A stretch of DNA of 64,000 nt from Chrysomallon squamiferum. Taxonomy: Eukaryota > Mollusca > Gastropoda > Neomphalida > Peltospiridae. The translations under genes and the position numbers were made by a program. The stretch covers positions 16,115,172 through 16,179,171 of the forward strand of contig CM022669.1 in NCBI GenBank assembly GCA_012295275.1, given 5' to 3'. Under the pieces are notes generated by a model. The model saw only the letters and a program-made list of their open reading frames with translations, did no database searches and was not told where the DNA came from. Positions within the stretch are counted from its first letter, which is position 1, and every line of letters starts with the position of its first letter. Of the stretch, positions 39,719 to 51,951 are shown piece after piece.

Positions 39719-40660
39719 ATAAATCTTTTGGAGGAAAACATTTACTAACAAAATACCAAGAATGATTGTCAAATACACTTTATCTTTTACAACAGGATTA
39801 TGAAGTTTCTTGAAAAGGTCGCGGATACCAACAGGATTTTTTTGCAAACGTATAGTATTTTTTCGAGTCCAAAAATTCGACATAGACTGAGTTCATTCTT
39901 GTTTAAATAAAGAAGATATTCAGCTAAATGTTTGAGTACTTTTAAAATCTGCTGTATTGATGTATGACTTTGCTGGTAGGAAATTTTGTATAATTCGCTC
40001 CACCTCTTACTACTAGCACAATATCAAGTTGCATATACTGGAATGATTTTTCTGTAACGTAATCGTAACAGAAACTGTTTTCAAACGCCAAATAAAACTT
40101 ATAATCCCTCGTGAGCAGTAAATTGCAATTGTCTTTACTATTATGGCACTTTTTATCACCGCATCTTCAATAAATGTCCACAGAAATAAACTTCTTCAAC
40201 TCACGTACATATTCTTCACGTCGACTCTGAGTTCCGCAGTTACTAACAAACCATGCAGCCAGCTTCGTTTTGTGCTTTGCAACATCTGAAAAATCTAAAC
40301 TTACAGGACTCTTCCTTCTGTTTATACTTCCATACGGATAAGGAATATCAGCATCTAATCTGTACGTCATAGTCCAGTTGAATTTGTTTCTCCATGCCTT
40401 GTTTTTAAATTGTTTACCCCACGTTGATGAGGAGATTCAATGGTGAAAAATATCCAGATTTGTCAGGGAATCTTTGGAGGAGGTAATTCCTGTCTGTATG
40501 CCACGGCGAAGAATATGACAGCATCATAACCAGTTAGATTCCTTCCCGATTTAGACAGATTACAATTAGCTTCACGCGATTTCAGCTCTTCGACTGCTAA
40601 GTGAAACCAAGACCATCTTGGATTATTCATTAGAAAAATAGGTTTAGTGACTGGTATAAT
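39719..40660 (-). pseudogene. FUT-7: class B fucosyltransferase pseudogene
   Basis: Reverse-strand similarity to FUT-8/FUT-9 runs from the stem/catalytic junction (NNPRWSWF near 40640) to the C-terminal PKDL (39721). It is broken by TGA at 40465-40463 (replacing Gly in IPGQIW), by a frame change in the following PPHTRG-like segment, by TGA at 40169-40167 (replacing Gly after VDIY), and by frame changes in the donor-site and C-terminal parts. The normal stop is lost. Much of the sequence is still close to FUT-9 (YRLDADIPYPYGSINRRK), so it probably died after the class B expansion. It lies next to the inversion axis. Confidence 0.88.
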
Positions 40661-41066
40661 TTCCTTGATCGTTGTCGACTCGTTCGAAACTGTTTTGTTT
40701 TCCCCACTAAAAGTAAAACTAAGACAGGAATAGTTGGATGAAATGGAAACTACCCAAAATATATTCCAGACAGACTGACATTGCCTCGATAAATCATTAA
40801 CAACAATTTTCCCTGTTTCTTGGGATCACAAAATCTGCCAAAGAAATTTCATGTTATTACATTTAACCTGGTTAATTAACAAGGTTAATGTAATAAATTA
40901 AACCTGCCTTGATTTTACTCGTTTAAATTAAAAATCTTAGTTTATCGCAGGCAGATAGACGGACACCAAACTTTGAGTTTGTTTCTGAAAATCGAACAAA
41001 CGAATAAACAAACACAAAAACAAAAATAAATAGAATGGAATAGAATAAAACAAAATAAATAAATGC

Positions 41067-41118
<52 letters not shown>

Positions 41119-43065
41119 AGAAAAAATAATACGTTACAAATTTAATTCGACATTATATCAGTATGCGTATCTATATTTGAAATTGTTTTATTTAGTTACC
41201 GTACGTAATGTGTGTTTGTTGTTTAAATCATTCACCTTCCACTGAAAGGTTAATAAAATCGGATTACCTTGACTAAGTTACACGATATTCCTAAAAGGTC
41301 GTGTCACTAATGTTCTGAGGTTGGGTTGAACGACTTTTACGGCTGAAGGAAATATAATAGTAAAGAAAAACTAACTGCATTGTAAAGAGACGGATAGTTT
41401 GACTTTACTGATGAATGAAATAAATATACGTATTTCTGTTTAAAAAACACAAACAACACAAACATGATTCAGATTATATCCACACACCTTTAACTCTTCA
41501 CACCTTCACCACTGGATCAGCGCCTGCCTGTAACTGCTGTGCATTTTATGAGTAACACTGTGTCAGGTTATTATAAATATTTTGTAGCTTTCGTTTGATT
41601 TGTTGTAGTTGCAACAAATGATCTGCACAGGACACGTAAAGAATGTAGCGTATACATGGCCGTAACTACACTGAAGCAAATGAGGTAAATACTTCACACC
41701 GATACTGAATATAAATCTATAATCCTGTAGAAACGATATCCACTGAATGAACTCGTTTGCCTACGGTTATCGTTAGAAGTCGGCTCCCAGACACCTCGCC
41801 CAATGTTTTTCTTTTTCCCCCGACTCCGCTCGGCGATTAAGTGTAATTGCCTTATTTCATTCTAATCTTTACAGAGCCAAACGACGACAACAACAACAAT
41901 AACAATAATAATAATAATAATAATAACAACAACAACAACAACAACAACAACAAAACCAGCAACAACAGTAATAACATCAAATATAATATAAAATAAACTA
42001 ATGTTATTATTACATTATATAGTTTTCTCCCTTTTCTTTGATCATTTCTGTCTTCTATTTAGTTTTTAATGTTAAATATTAAAACAGTAATAGTAATTTA
42101 AATGAAAAACATTTCAATTTCATTAGACATCGAATATCAACACTAGGAAACCACTCGAAAAGAAAAAGCGGAATAGGCACATTTGTATTTTATGTTGTCT
42201 GTGTGTGCGTGAGTGCGCACAAAAATACTATACAGATTATTTGCCATTAAAAAGCAGTCCTTTGAAACTGACGAGTCGGTGCACCAACTGATGTGTGTCT
42301 AAAGAATTTGACAGCTGTTGCTCGTGCATTGAATGTCGCCAACATACAGCAACGCTTTCAACAGAATTTTATGAATTACATTTTAGTTACTTTCCGTATA
42401 ATTTCAAACTAAAACATGTAGAAGCTTTCTATGATCTAGTGACCTACAAAGTTATACACTTTCACGTATCATTGTCCTGCTTACTAGTTACAGTCAGCTG
42501 TCAACAAACCATTCACAAAAACTCTTTGTAATTTCATAATGTTTTTGTTTTTGTTATTCTTTATAAAGAAAATGAAGTTATATTTTTATCAGTCAAACAT
42601 TGGTTGAATTTCAAATACCATTAATTCTATCAGACGGATGTGAAAAGAACGTATACTGGCTTTTTCTTCGCACGATCAGACAAACATACAGAAAGTACAG
42701 CAGTTCGTGATGCAGGAATTTGTTATATAATCATTGTTGAGTTTGTGTGTGTATATGTACCTGTACATGTATGTGTATGTGTTTACATCTGTGTATGTAG
42801 ATTTATATGTAAATATGTATGTATGTATGTATGTATTTATGTATGTATGTATGTATGTATGAATGCATGTATGTATGTATGAATGTATGTATGTATCTGA
42901 GTATCTATAAATAACTACTATTATTATTTTGTTGTTGTTACTCTAATACTACTATACAACCATTACAATTGTCATTACAACCATTACTACTACTGCTGCT
43001 GTTCATTCACAATACTAAATGTAATAGAATCAGTCTGCTTTAAACAACACATCTTAAATGTTACT
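40661..43065. other. Spacer between FUT-7 and FUT-8
   Basis: Holds a (GT)n tract at 41066-41115 and an AAC/AAT array at 41881-41955. It also has the inverted counterpart of 36300-36660 (about 41200-41575), a diverged copy of the unidentified Cys-rich ORF at 42295-42531, and a (GTAT)n array at 42808-42895. No intact gene other than those listed was seen. Duplicated block R1 begins at about 42095. Confidence 0.6.
42295..42531 (+). pseudogene. Diverged copy of the unidentified Cys-rich ORF
   Basis: Mirror copy of the ORF at 35786-36127. It keeps EFDSCCSCIECRQHTATL and FYELHFSYFPYNFKLKHVEA, but a stop (TAA at 42300-42302 in the alternative reading of the N-terminal part, with upstream sequence out of frame) separates it from the MAAGEKQSFET-like start near 42258. 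Whether the parent was ever a protein gene is unproven. Confidence 0.3.
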
Positions 43066-44208
43066 TCAACTTAAATCTTTTGGAGGAAAACATTTATTAA
43101 CAAAATACCAAGAATGGATGTCCGGATACACTTTCTCTTTTACAACGGGATTATGAAGTTTCTTGCACAGTTCGCAGATTCCAACGTGTCTTTTTCCACA
43201 GGTATAGTACTTTTTCCATTCCAAAAACTCTACATAGGCTGTGTCATTCTTGTTTAAATAAAGAAGATATTCAGCTAAATGTTTGGGACTTTTAAAATCT
43301 GCTGTATTGATGTAGGACTTTGGTGGCAGAAATTTTGTATAATTCGCTCCACCTCTTACTACTAGCACAATATCAAGCTGCATATAGCGGAATGATTTTT
43401 CTGTAACGTAATCGTAACAGAAACTGTTTTCAAACGCCAAATAAAACTTATAATTCCTCGTGAGCAGTAAATTGCAATTGTCTTTACTATTATGGCACTT
43501 TTTATCACCGCATTTTCCATAAATGTCCACAGAAATAAACTTCTTCAACTCACGTACATATTTTTCACGTCGACTCTGAGTTTTGCAGTTACTAACAAAC
43601 CATGCAGCCAGCTTCGTTTTGTGCTTTACAACGTCTGAAAAATCTAAATTTACAGGATTCTTTCTTCTGTTTATAATTCCATACGGATAACGAACATCAG
43701 CATCTAATCTGTACGTCATAGTCCAGTTGAATTTTTCTCTCCATTCCTTGTTTTTAAATTGTTTTCCCCTTGTGTGAGGAGGAGATTCAATGGTGAAAAA
43801 AATCCAGATTTGACCGGGAATCTTTGGAGGAGGTAATTCCTGTGTGTATCCCACGGCATAGAATATAACAGCATCATAACCAGTTAGATTCCTTCCCGTC
43901 TTTTCTAGAGAGCAATTACCTGGGCATGATTCTAATTCCGTGATAGCTGCCTGAAACCACGGCCAATCCGGATTGTTTTTCAGAAAAATACGTTTTCTAA
44001 CCGCAGTATTATTAGTATCTTTGTCAGGCGGCTTTGTGGTAATATTTTTAACTTTTTCTCCATGGCTGAAGATGAGTAGCGAATGATTGTATTGCAGATG
44101 GATCTTCAAAACAGACATTAAATTATTTGGTACGTAATTTAGTGATGACATGAGATAAAAGCCAATCAAGAGAGAAATCGCTGATATAATTCCACAAACT
44201 TTCTTCAT
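43066..44208 (-). CDS. FUT-8: class B alpha-1,3-fucosyltransferase (GT10)
   Basis: A 380-residue single-exon coding sequence. Residues about 4-22 form the signal anchor, 23-87 the stem with one DTNN repeat unit, and about 88-380 the catalytic domain. NWTMTYRLDAD lies at 161-171 and FYLAFENSFCYDYVTEKSF at 255-273, followed by VVRGGANYTKFLPPKSYIN. A TTTTTCAG acceptor precedes 44228, 19 nt before the ATG. Compared with FUT-9 it has KSFRYMQ (KSFQYMQ there), YYTCGKR with an extra cysteine, and QSRREKY. It mirrors FUT-6 and is the tandem twin of FUT-9. Confidence 0.93.
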   Translation of the reverse strand: MKKVCGIISAISLLIGFYLMSSLNYVPNNLMSVLKIHLQYNHSLLIFSHGEKVKNITTKPPDKDTNNTAVRKRIFLKNNPDWPWFQAAITELESCPGNCSLEKTGRNLTGYDAVIFYAVGYTQELPPPKIPGQIWIFFTIESPPHTRGKQFKNKEWREKFNWTMTYRLDADVRYPYGIINRRKNPVNLDFSDVVKHKTKLAAWFVSNCKTQSRREKYVRELKKFISVDIYGKCGDKKCHNSKDNCNLLLTRNYKFYLAFENSFCYDYVTEKSFRYMQLDIVLVVRGGANYTKFLPPKSYINTADFKSPKHLAEYLLYLNKNDTAYVEFLEWKKYYTCGKRHVGICELCKKLHNPVVKEKVYPDIHSWYFVNKCFPPKDLS

Positions 44209-44932
44209 TTTTCTTCAGATGATAACTTCTGAAAAATATATGTATTGAAATTTAATTATGACTGTTCTTGTGTCTTTTTGTTTTCTTCATTTTTCGCATT
44301 ATTATTATTATTATTATTGTTTCCTTTTCTGCTACGTTTACTAAAATATCTTGTTAGGCTTTTCATAAGAGAGTATTGTGTGTGTGTGTGTGTGTTTCGG
44401 TATCAGTTGAGGGTATTGGTGGAATGTTGTATGGAGTTTTCTTTTTGTTTTCTTTGTTTTCTTGCTGTTTCTGTTTTGTTTAGTAATTTTTTTAAATTTT
44501 ACCATCATATTTCTTCTATATAACAGGTTTTCACTAAAATTCCTGTCAGCTCGATATTCTCTTATTTTATATCTATCTGTCTATTCCTCTGTAGCAGTAG
44601 TTGTTGTAATATAATAATAATAATAATAATATTAATAATAATAACAATAATAATAATAATAATAATAATGATTATGTTGACAACAACTACAACAACAAAT
44701 ATAATTAACAACATTACAAAAATATTTGGTGTATTATGTAACATAATTATATTGGTGTTTATTTATTTAATTACTACCAAATGTAAAAATAGGGACCTAT
44801 TTTATAATATATGGTTATCTTGGTTGATTCAATACTGTTGTAACACTTTAAATCATCTATCTATCTATCTATCTATCTATTTATCTAAATGTGTATATTC
44901 TTATTTTCTTATATATATATAAAATGACTTAC

Positions 44933-45010
44933 GTTAGTGAGATTTTACAGTGTCCGCTTCGTGGTAAAAAGACAAAAATTACATCAGTGAACAATTAAAC
45001 AAGACACTGA
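44933..45010 (-). other. Leader exon candidate of FUT-8
   Basis: Reverse-strand sequence GATTTTA...CTCACTAAC ends at a GTAAGT donor (44932), about 700 nt before the 3' splice site of FUT-8. The equivalent exon before FUT-9 ends at 53887. It appears to be a shortened relative of the FUT-2 leader (shared GGACACTGTAAAATCTC-like core). Confidence 0.5.
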
Positions 45011-45365
45011 ATATACAGCTCCATATAAATGTGTCAGATAAACAAATCAAAACACGATTTTTATCCGTAAAATACGATTACGTTTTACGACTAAATGAAA
45101 TGAAAAGGCTTGTATTTATGCTCTTTAAACATGGTTATTTGCAGTATGACGTCCAGGTTGTTATGATCGTGATAGTTGTCCTAAAAATAACCATCAGAAC
45201 GATTTATAACTTGCCTCTGTTATTCGGGTGGTCGACGTCTAGCTACTGTTACTTGACACGCTATGTCAACTGGGTTCAGTAGTGACAAGAGTAGATAAAC
45301 ACAACTCCGAATTGGATACCATTGATAATGTCACGAAGTATTTTTCAGAGTCTGAAATTTAATAA

Positions 45366-45396
<31 letters not shown>

Positions 45397-45788
45397 AAAT
45401 AAATAAATAAAATAATTAACAAATAAAATAAGATAAAATAGTAAATGTTACACGTTTATTTTGCTGCTTTTTTTTTTTGATATAGGAAATCTTTGTAATA
45501 ATTAACTTCGGGCACTGAGAGGGATAATACTGTATTATAAATCGGTTAGCTATAAGCAGACTGGAAACTAAGAATATCTTTTTGTAAAAAGTAGTGGAAC
45601 TGTATATAATAAAAAAAATATATTTTCTCATTTATTATTATTATTATCATCATCATCATTATCACCATTTATTTATTTATTTCAAATGCGCTTGATTTAA
45701 AATAGTTTAGTGAATAAGTCTATTCCAATTTTAGATGATCTCTTAAAAAAAGATAAAGCTGTTAAAAACAGTTATTTTATATATTATT

Positions 45789-45819
<31 letters not shown>

Positions 45820-46052
45820 TTATATATATATCTTTCTTTTCGTTTTAATTTCATTAGCTTGTAAACATGCAGAAACGAATAAATATTTGTAAAATATTAC
45901 AGTTACACTGATACATTGAAAATTATATTTTGAGTGTAATAAAGTTCAGTTCTATTCAGTCGGTTATTTTCCAAAGCATTGAAATAATGTTTAAACATGA
46001 GAAAAAATAAAATAAAATAGTGAAGAAAAGAATGACACAGTAAATGACTTAC

Positions 46053-46230
46053 GTTAGTGTTGTCTTCCCTCACTCCACAGTAGTCTGGTATGTTCGTGAT
46101 CAGTTTGTCTTTGAAGAGAAAGCAAACAACATCGACAACTGAACCAAAAAAAAGAAGAGATTTTACAGTGTCCGCATCGTGGTAAAAGGACAACAATAAC
46201 TGCAAAGTGAAATACAATAAGCTCTTCTCG
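46053..46230 (-). other. Second leader exon copy upstream of FUT-8
   Basis: A fuller copy of the FUT-2 type leader (GACAAACTGATCACGAACAT-like core, AAC/GTAAGT donor at 46052). It could act as an alternative first exon of FUT-8, or be residual. Confidence 0.4.
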
Positions 46231-46413
46231 TTTGGGTGACCGAGTCTAACCCTGCTACTACGTGACACTCTTATGTCAACTTGGAGCGGTACTGGCAAAA
46301 GAAAAAAGTTAAACATAACACCCAGTTCTAATTTCCTTGCTTGAAAAGTAAAACTGATAATGTCACGATGTCTTTTTCAGCTTGAAATTATTATTAATAA
46401 TAAGAATGATAAA

Positions 46414-46445
<32 letters not shown>

Positions 46446-46900
46446 AACAAATAAAATAAGTATAATAATAGATATATATATATATATCTTTCTTTCTTTT
46501 CTTTTTAATTTTATTACCTTGTAAACATGCAGAAACGAATGAATATTTATAACATATTACAGTTACACTTTCTTTTTCAATGTCTAAAGTTCATTATAAA
46601 TAATTTATAAGAAGTGGTGGTGATGAATGAAGTTGAGTATGTGTATGTGTGTGTGTGTTTCTTTTTTTAAAGTAATAATAATTATAATTATAATAGCTGC
46701 AACAATAAAAACCTTAACTGTACTCATACAAATACAGGTGAATAAATTTCAAAAATCAAATAAAATAAAGTTGGGTCTACCTTTCCGTGGTACTGCAGTT
46801 GCTGTCTGTTTTCTAGTATTTGCTTACAGGGCGTTGTAAACCAGGACATTCAGTTTAATTCAGAAGTAAACTTTGTACATTTAGAAAGAACTACTTGTAT

Positions 46901-47177
<277 letters not shown>

Positions 47178-47570
47178 TTTATCTGTTTTTAAAGTAATAA
47201 TAATACTGATGATAATCATAATCATAATCATAATGTTGACAGCAGCAACAACCACAATAATAAAACTGAGCATGACTTGAATTAACAATGTAACAAATAT
47301 GTGTGGTGTATTAAGTAACATAATTACATTACTGTTCATTTATTTATTTACAATCAAATGTGAAAATATCACCTATTTTAAGATACATCGTTATCTTGGT
47401 TGATTCATTACTATTGTAACACTTTAAATAATCTATCTATTGACCTGTCTATCTATCTAAATATGTATATTCTTATTTTGTTACATACATAGTGTTATGC
47501 ATATGTTCGTATATATTAGACTGTCGCATCTAAATATCTAAAAAATAATAAAAATAATTTTGTATTATTA

Positions 47571-47601
<31 letters not shown>

Positions 47602-47949
47602 AAAATAGCTAATTTAACAAAGTATAACGGAGATGCCAGTATACTATTTAATACTGTATTCAGGGCAGTTAAAATTTTATGTAATATCCAACACAGTAAC
47701 GCAGGAACACAAGCTGTTACCTTTATTATAATTTCTTTTATATGATTGGGTTTGTTTGTTTGTTTTTTAGTAAATAAAATGTAGATCATAAAATACAAGA
47801 CAAATAAATAAGCAATTTAATAAATAAATAAATAATACATTTTAAAAAACTGCATTCAGATGTTATCGGTAAGTCATCACAGGTAAGTGTTTGTATGAAA
47901 ATGGATTGCCAAGAACCAGAAAACATTTATTTATGTATTTATTTATTTA

Positions 47950-48430
47950 GTTAGTTAGTTAGTTATTTGGAATATATCGTCCATCACTCTTTTGAACATC
48001 TTCAGGGCTTGAAAAAGTACCACTATTACATAAGCAAAAAAGAGTTCTAATACTATTACCACCACTACTAAATCTGGAGCTATTACTGACAATATATTAA
48101 ATATTACTGCTATTGCTGGAACTACTAGTACATCTCTAGCTTCTAGTACTGTTATTTCTGCTATTACTATTTCTACTACTTTTATTAATTGTGATGTTAC
48201 TTTCCTAGCTACTGTTATTACCAATATTGCTACTACTACAGTAACTGACACTAATACTGCTATAAACCTATATCTGTTACTTCTACTGCTATTACTATGG
48301 CTAAGACTACTAATATTTCCACTATTATTACTAAATGATTATTGCTATCACTACAACTCGTATTTTTACTAGTACTACTACTGCCTATATTAACATTACT
48401 GTTATAGATACCACTATTCCTACTAGTGAC
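47950..48430. repeat. Degenerate period-3 tract (ACT/ATT/GCT type)
   Basis: A long stretch with strong three-base periodicity but many substitutions; inverted counterpart of about 32340-32830. It is open in several frames simply because its triplets rarely form stops. A CA microsatellite follows at 48515-48554. Confidence 0.7.
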
Positions 48431-48510
48431 ATTAAATATTTCTTCTCCTTCCTCTTCTTTCTCTTCTTGTTCTAAAACTATTTTATTATTGTTATTGCTG
48501 TCACTAGTGT

Positions 48511-48557
<47 letters not shown>

Positions 48558-48684
48558 CACACACAAACATTCATACATACTTCTGCGTACTCTTTCTCCC
48601 TTGATTTCCGTAGCTGTGTCCATCAGTGTGTCTTTGTCTGTCTGTCTGATTTGTGTATACAACACCATCTTTAATATTTACTTA

Positions 48685-48868
48685 CAGTGAAACCTCGGTT
48701 ATCCGAACATTAATTTGGTAATATTTCAACACGATTTCAAGATTTCGCGAATATTTAAGTAGCGATGATGTGTATAATATAACACACGAGAATAATACCT
48801 ATGCTGCCAGGTTGTCGTTTTGTTTGTAATTATCACGAAGTAAGTTCGAGTTATTCAGAAAACACATA
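48685..48868. mobile_element. Short pogo/Tigger-like MITE, right-arm copy
   Basis: Begins CAGTGAAACCTCGGTTATCC directly after a TA (48683-48684); a degenerate inverted end (TTCGAGTTATTCAGAAAAC) lies near 48850. It is the mirror of 31893-32075. Confidence 0.5.
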
Positions 48869-49131
48869 AACCAATTACATCAAACTCATATTGCTCGACA
48901 CTGGTGCTGTTGTATGTATATATCTTTACAGTGTTGATGGTTATTATAAATGCATCGTTAAGTTATAAATGCATTGTAAATATCCTGATCCATTGAAAAT
49001 TATGGTCTGAGTGTAATAATGGTCAGTTCTATTCAGTCGGTTATTTTCAAAAACATTGAAATAATGTTTAAAACATGAGAAAAAATAAAATAAAAATAGT
49101 GAAGAAAAGAATGACACAGTAAATGACTTAC

Positions 49132-49270
49132 GTTGGTGTTGTCTTCACTCACTCTACTCGTTGTCTCGTATGTTCGTGACCAGTTTCTCTTTAAAGTGAA
49201 AGGAAACAACATCGACAACTGAACAGCTAAGCGAGATTTTACAGTGTCCGCATCGTGATAAAAGGACAAC
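49132..49270 (-). other. Third leader exon copy upstream of FUT-8
   Basis: Another FUT-2 type leader block, here with GACAACACCAAC before the GTAAGT donor at 49131. R2 has lost this copy in a deletion. Confidence 0.4.
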
Positions 49271-49692
49271 AATAACTGCAAAGTGAAATACAATAAGCTC
49301 TTCTCGTTTGGGTGACCGAGTCTAACCCTGATACTACGTGACACTCTAATGTCAACTTGGAGCGGTAGTGACAAAAAAAAAAAGTTAAACATAACACTCA
49401 GTTCTAATTTCCTTGCTTGAAAAGTAAAACTGATAATGTCACTATTTTTCAGAGTCTAAAATTAATAATAAATAAACAAAAAAAAAAATAAAATAAGATA
49501 AAATAATAAATGCTACATGTTTATTTTATATGCGGTTTTTTTGACACAGGAAATCTTTGTAATAATTAACTTAGGGCACTGAGACGGATGACACTGTATT
49601 ATAAATAGGTTAGCTATAAGCAGACTGGAAACTCAGAATATCTTTTTGTAAAAAGTAGTGGAACTGCAATAATAGAAAATATGTATTTTCTC

Positions 49693-49697
<5 letters not shown>

Positions 49698-49749
<52 letters not shown>

Positions 49750-49753
49750 CATT

Positions 49754-49797
<44 letters not shown>

Positions 49798-49800
49798 TTT
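49698..49800. repeat. (ATT)n-(TTTA)n microsatellite
   Basis: Trinucleotide array passing into a tetranucleotide array. Further tracts follow: poly-T at about 50028-50054, ATT at 50261-50331, CA at 50432-50460. Confidence 0.9.
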
Positions 49801-50026
49801 CAAATGTGCTTTATCTAAAATATTTTACTGAATATGTCCATTCCAAATTTATATGATCATTTGTAAAGTATTTGTGGATTTGAGCATATTTTTTTACTGG
49901 ATTTATTAACTGGAAATGGCTCTTAATACGAATTTATGAATACTGATGTTAAAACATGTTTGGCGGTATTGAATACGGTGCAGAGATTAAGATAGTTGTT
50001 AAAATGTTTTTTTTATTATTATACAT

Positions 50027-50060
<34 letters not shown>

Positions 50061-50261
50061 CAACCATTTTATTAGCTTGCAGAAAAGAATTAATATTTAT
50101 TAAATATTTACAGTCACACTATTTTTTTTCAACGTCTAAAGCTGATTACAAATAATTTATAGGAATTTGTGGTGACAACTAAAATTGTGTATGTGCATCT
50201 GTGCGTGTGTGTGTGTGTTGTTTTATGTTTATTTTACTGGTGCAATATGTCTATGATTATG

Positions 50262-50305
<44 letters not shown>

Positions 50306-50423
50306 CATTATTATTATTATTATTATTATTATAGACCGCCAGAAACTACTACTAGTATTGGCTTTCTCTCTGTCTCTCTCTCTCTGACTCTCTGTCTCTC
50401 TCCTTGTCTCTCTCTCTATATAA

Positions 50424-50464
<41 letters not shown>

Positions 50465-51559
50465 TCCACATACACCCCACACATACACACACACACGTAA
50501 TGTACATGATGAAATTAATTCAATCATAATGTGAAAAATGCGAGATCCTGTTATTTGCATTAATGCTATGATGCATTTAACTACGTCTCACATTCTTTTA
50601 ACACAAAGACTAAAATTCCAGTAGCTTAAGAAGAAAAACTGGAATGCAGTCCACAGCAGGTAAACTAGATAAATTATTAACTCGTCAAAAGCTTCAAATA
50701 ATAGACTGTTTAAAAATACTGTTCATCTTAATAAAAAAAAAATAGTAGAAAGGCATATTATTGTTTGGCAGGCAAGGTCGTTGTCAAAATCCGTCACGAT
50801 CTACCACCCCGTTCCTACAAAAATATGACTTTAGTGAGTAAACATCTTAACTTATGTAATATGCATGAACATTAAATACTGTTTTTTTTTCTTCATATGC
50901 ATAAAATAACTCAGTGATTATCACTGAAAGTGTATGCAAGTCTCATTTAAACGAAAAGCGCACTGACGCGTTTTAAATGAAAACTATTTTAATTTCATTA
51001 GACATCGAATATCAAAAAAAAAGAAACGATGGAATAGGCACATTTGTATTTTATGTTGTCTGTGTGCGTGTGTATGTCTAGATGTCTGTGTGTGTGTGTG
51101 TGTGTGTGTGAGTGCGCACAAATATATTATATAGATTATTTATCATTAAAAACCAGTCATTTGAATGACGCCAATATACATCAACGCTTTCAACAGAATT
51201 TTACGAATTACATTTTAGTTAGTTTCTGTTTAGTTTCAAACTAAAACATGTAGAAGCTTTCTATGATCTAGTGACCTACAACGTTATACACTTTCATGTA
51301 TGATTGTCCAGCTTACCAGTTACAGTCAGCTGTGAACAATCCATTCACAAAAAAATCTTTGTAATTTCATAATTTTTTTTCTTTTTGTTATTCTTTATAA
51401 AGAAAATGAAGTTATATTTTGATCAGTCAAACATTGGTTGAATTCCAAATACCATTAATTCTATCAGATGGATGTGAAAGAACGTGTACTGAGTTTTTCT
51501 TCGCACGATCAGACAAAGATTCAAAAAGTACACCAGTCCGTGATACAGGTATTTTTTAT

Positions 51560-51790
51560 ATAATCATTGTTGAGTTTATGTATGTATGTGTACCTGTACA
51601 TGTATGTGTATGTGTTTACATCTGTGTGTGTATATTTGTATGTATATATGTATGTGTGTGTGTATGTATGTATGTATGTATGTATATATGTATGTATGTG
51701 TGTGTGTATGTATGTATGTATGTATGTATATATGTATGTATGTATGTATTTATGTATGTATCTATGTGTGTATGTATGTATCTGAGTATG
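51560..51790. repeat. (TATG)n microsatellite, about 230 bp
   Basis: Interrupted TATG/TGTG repeat. The R1 counterpart (about 42740-42895) is shorter. Cys-Met-Tyr open frames across it are artefacts. Confidence 0.9.
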
Positions 51791-51951
51791 TATAAATAAC
51801 TACTATAATTATTTTTATGTTATTACTCTAGTACTACTACTACGACCATTACTAGTGTCATTACAACCATTACTACTACTGCTGCTGTTCATTCACAATA
51901 CTAAATGTAATAGAATCAGTCTGCTTTAAACAACACATTGTAAATGCTGCT

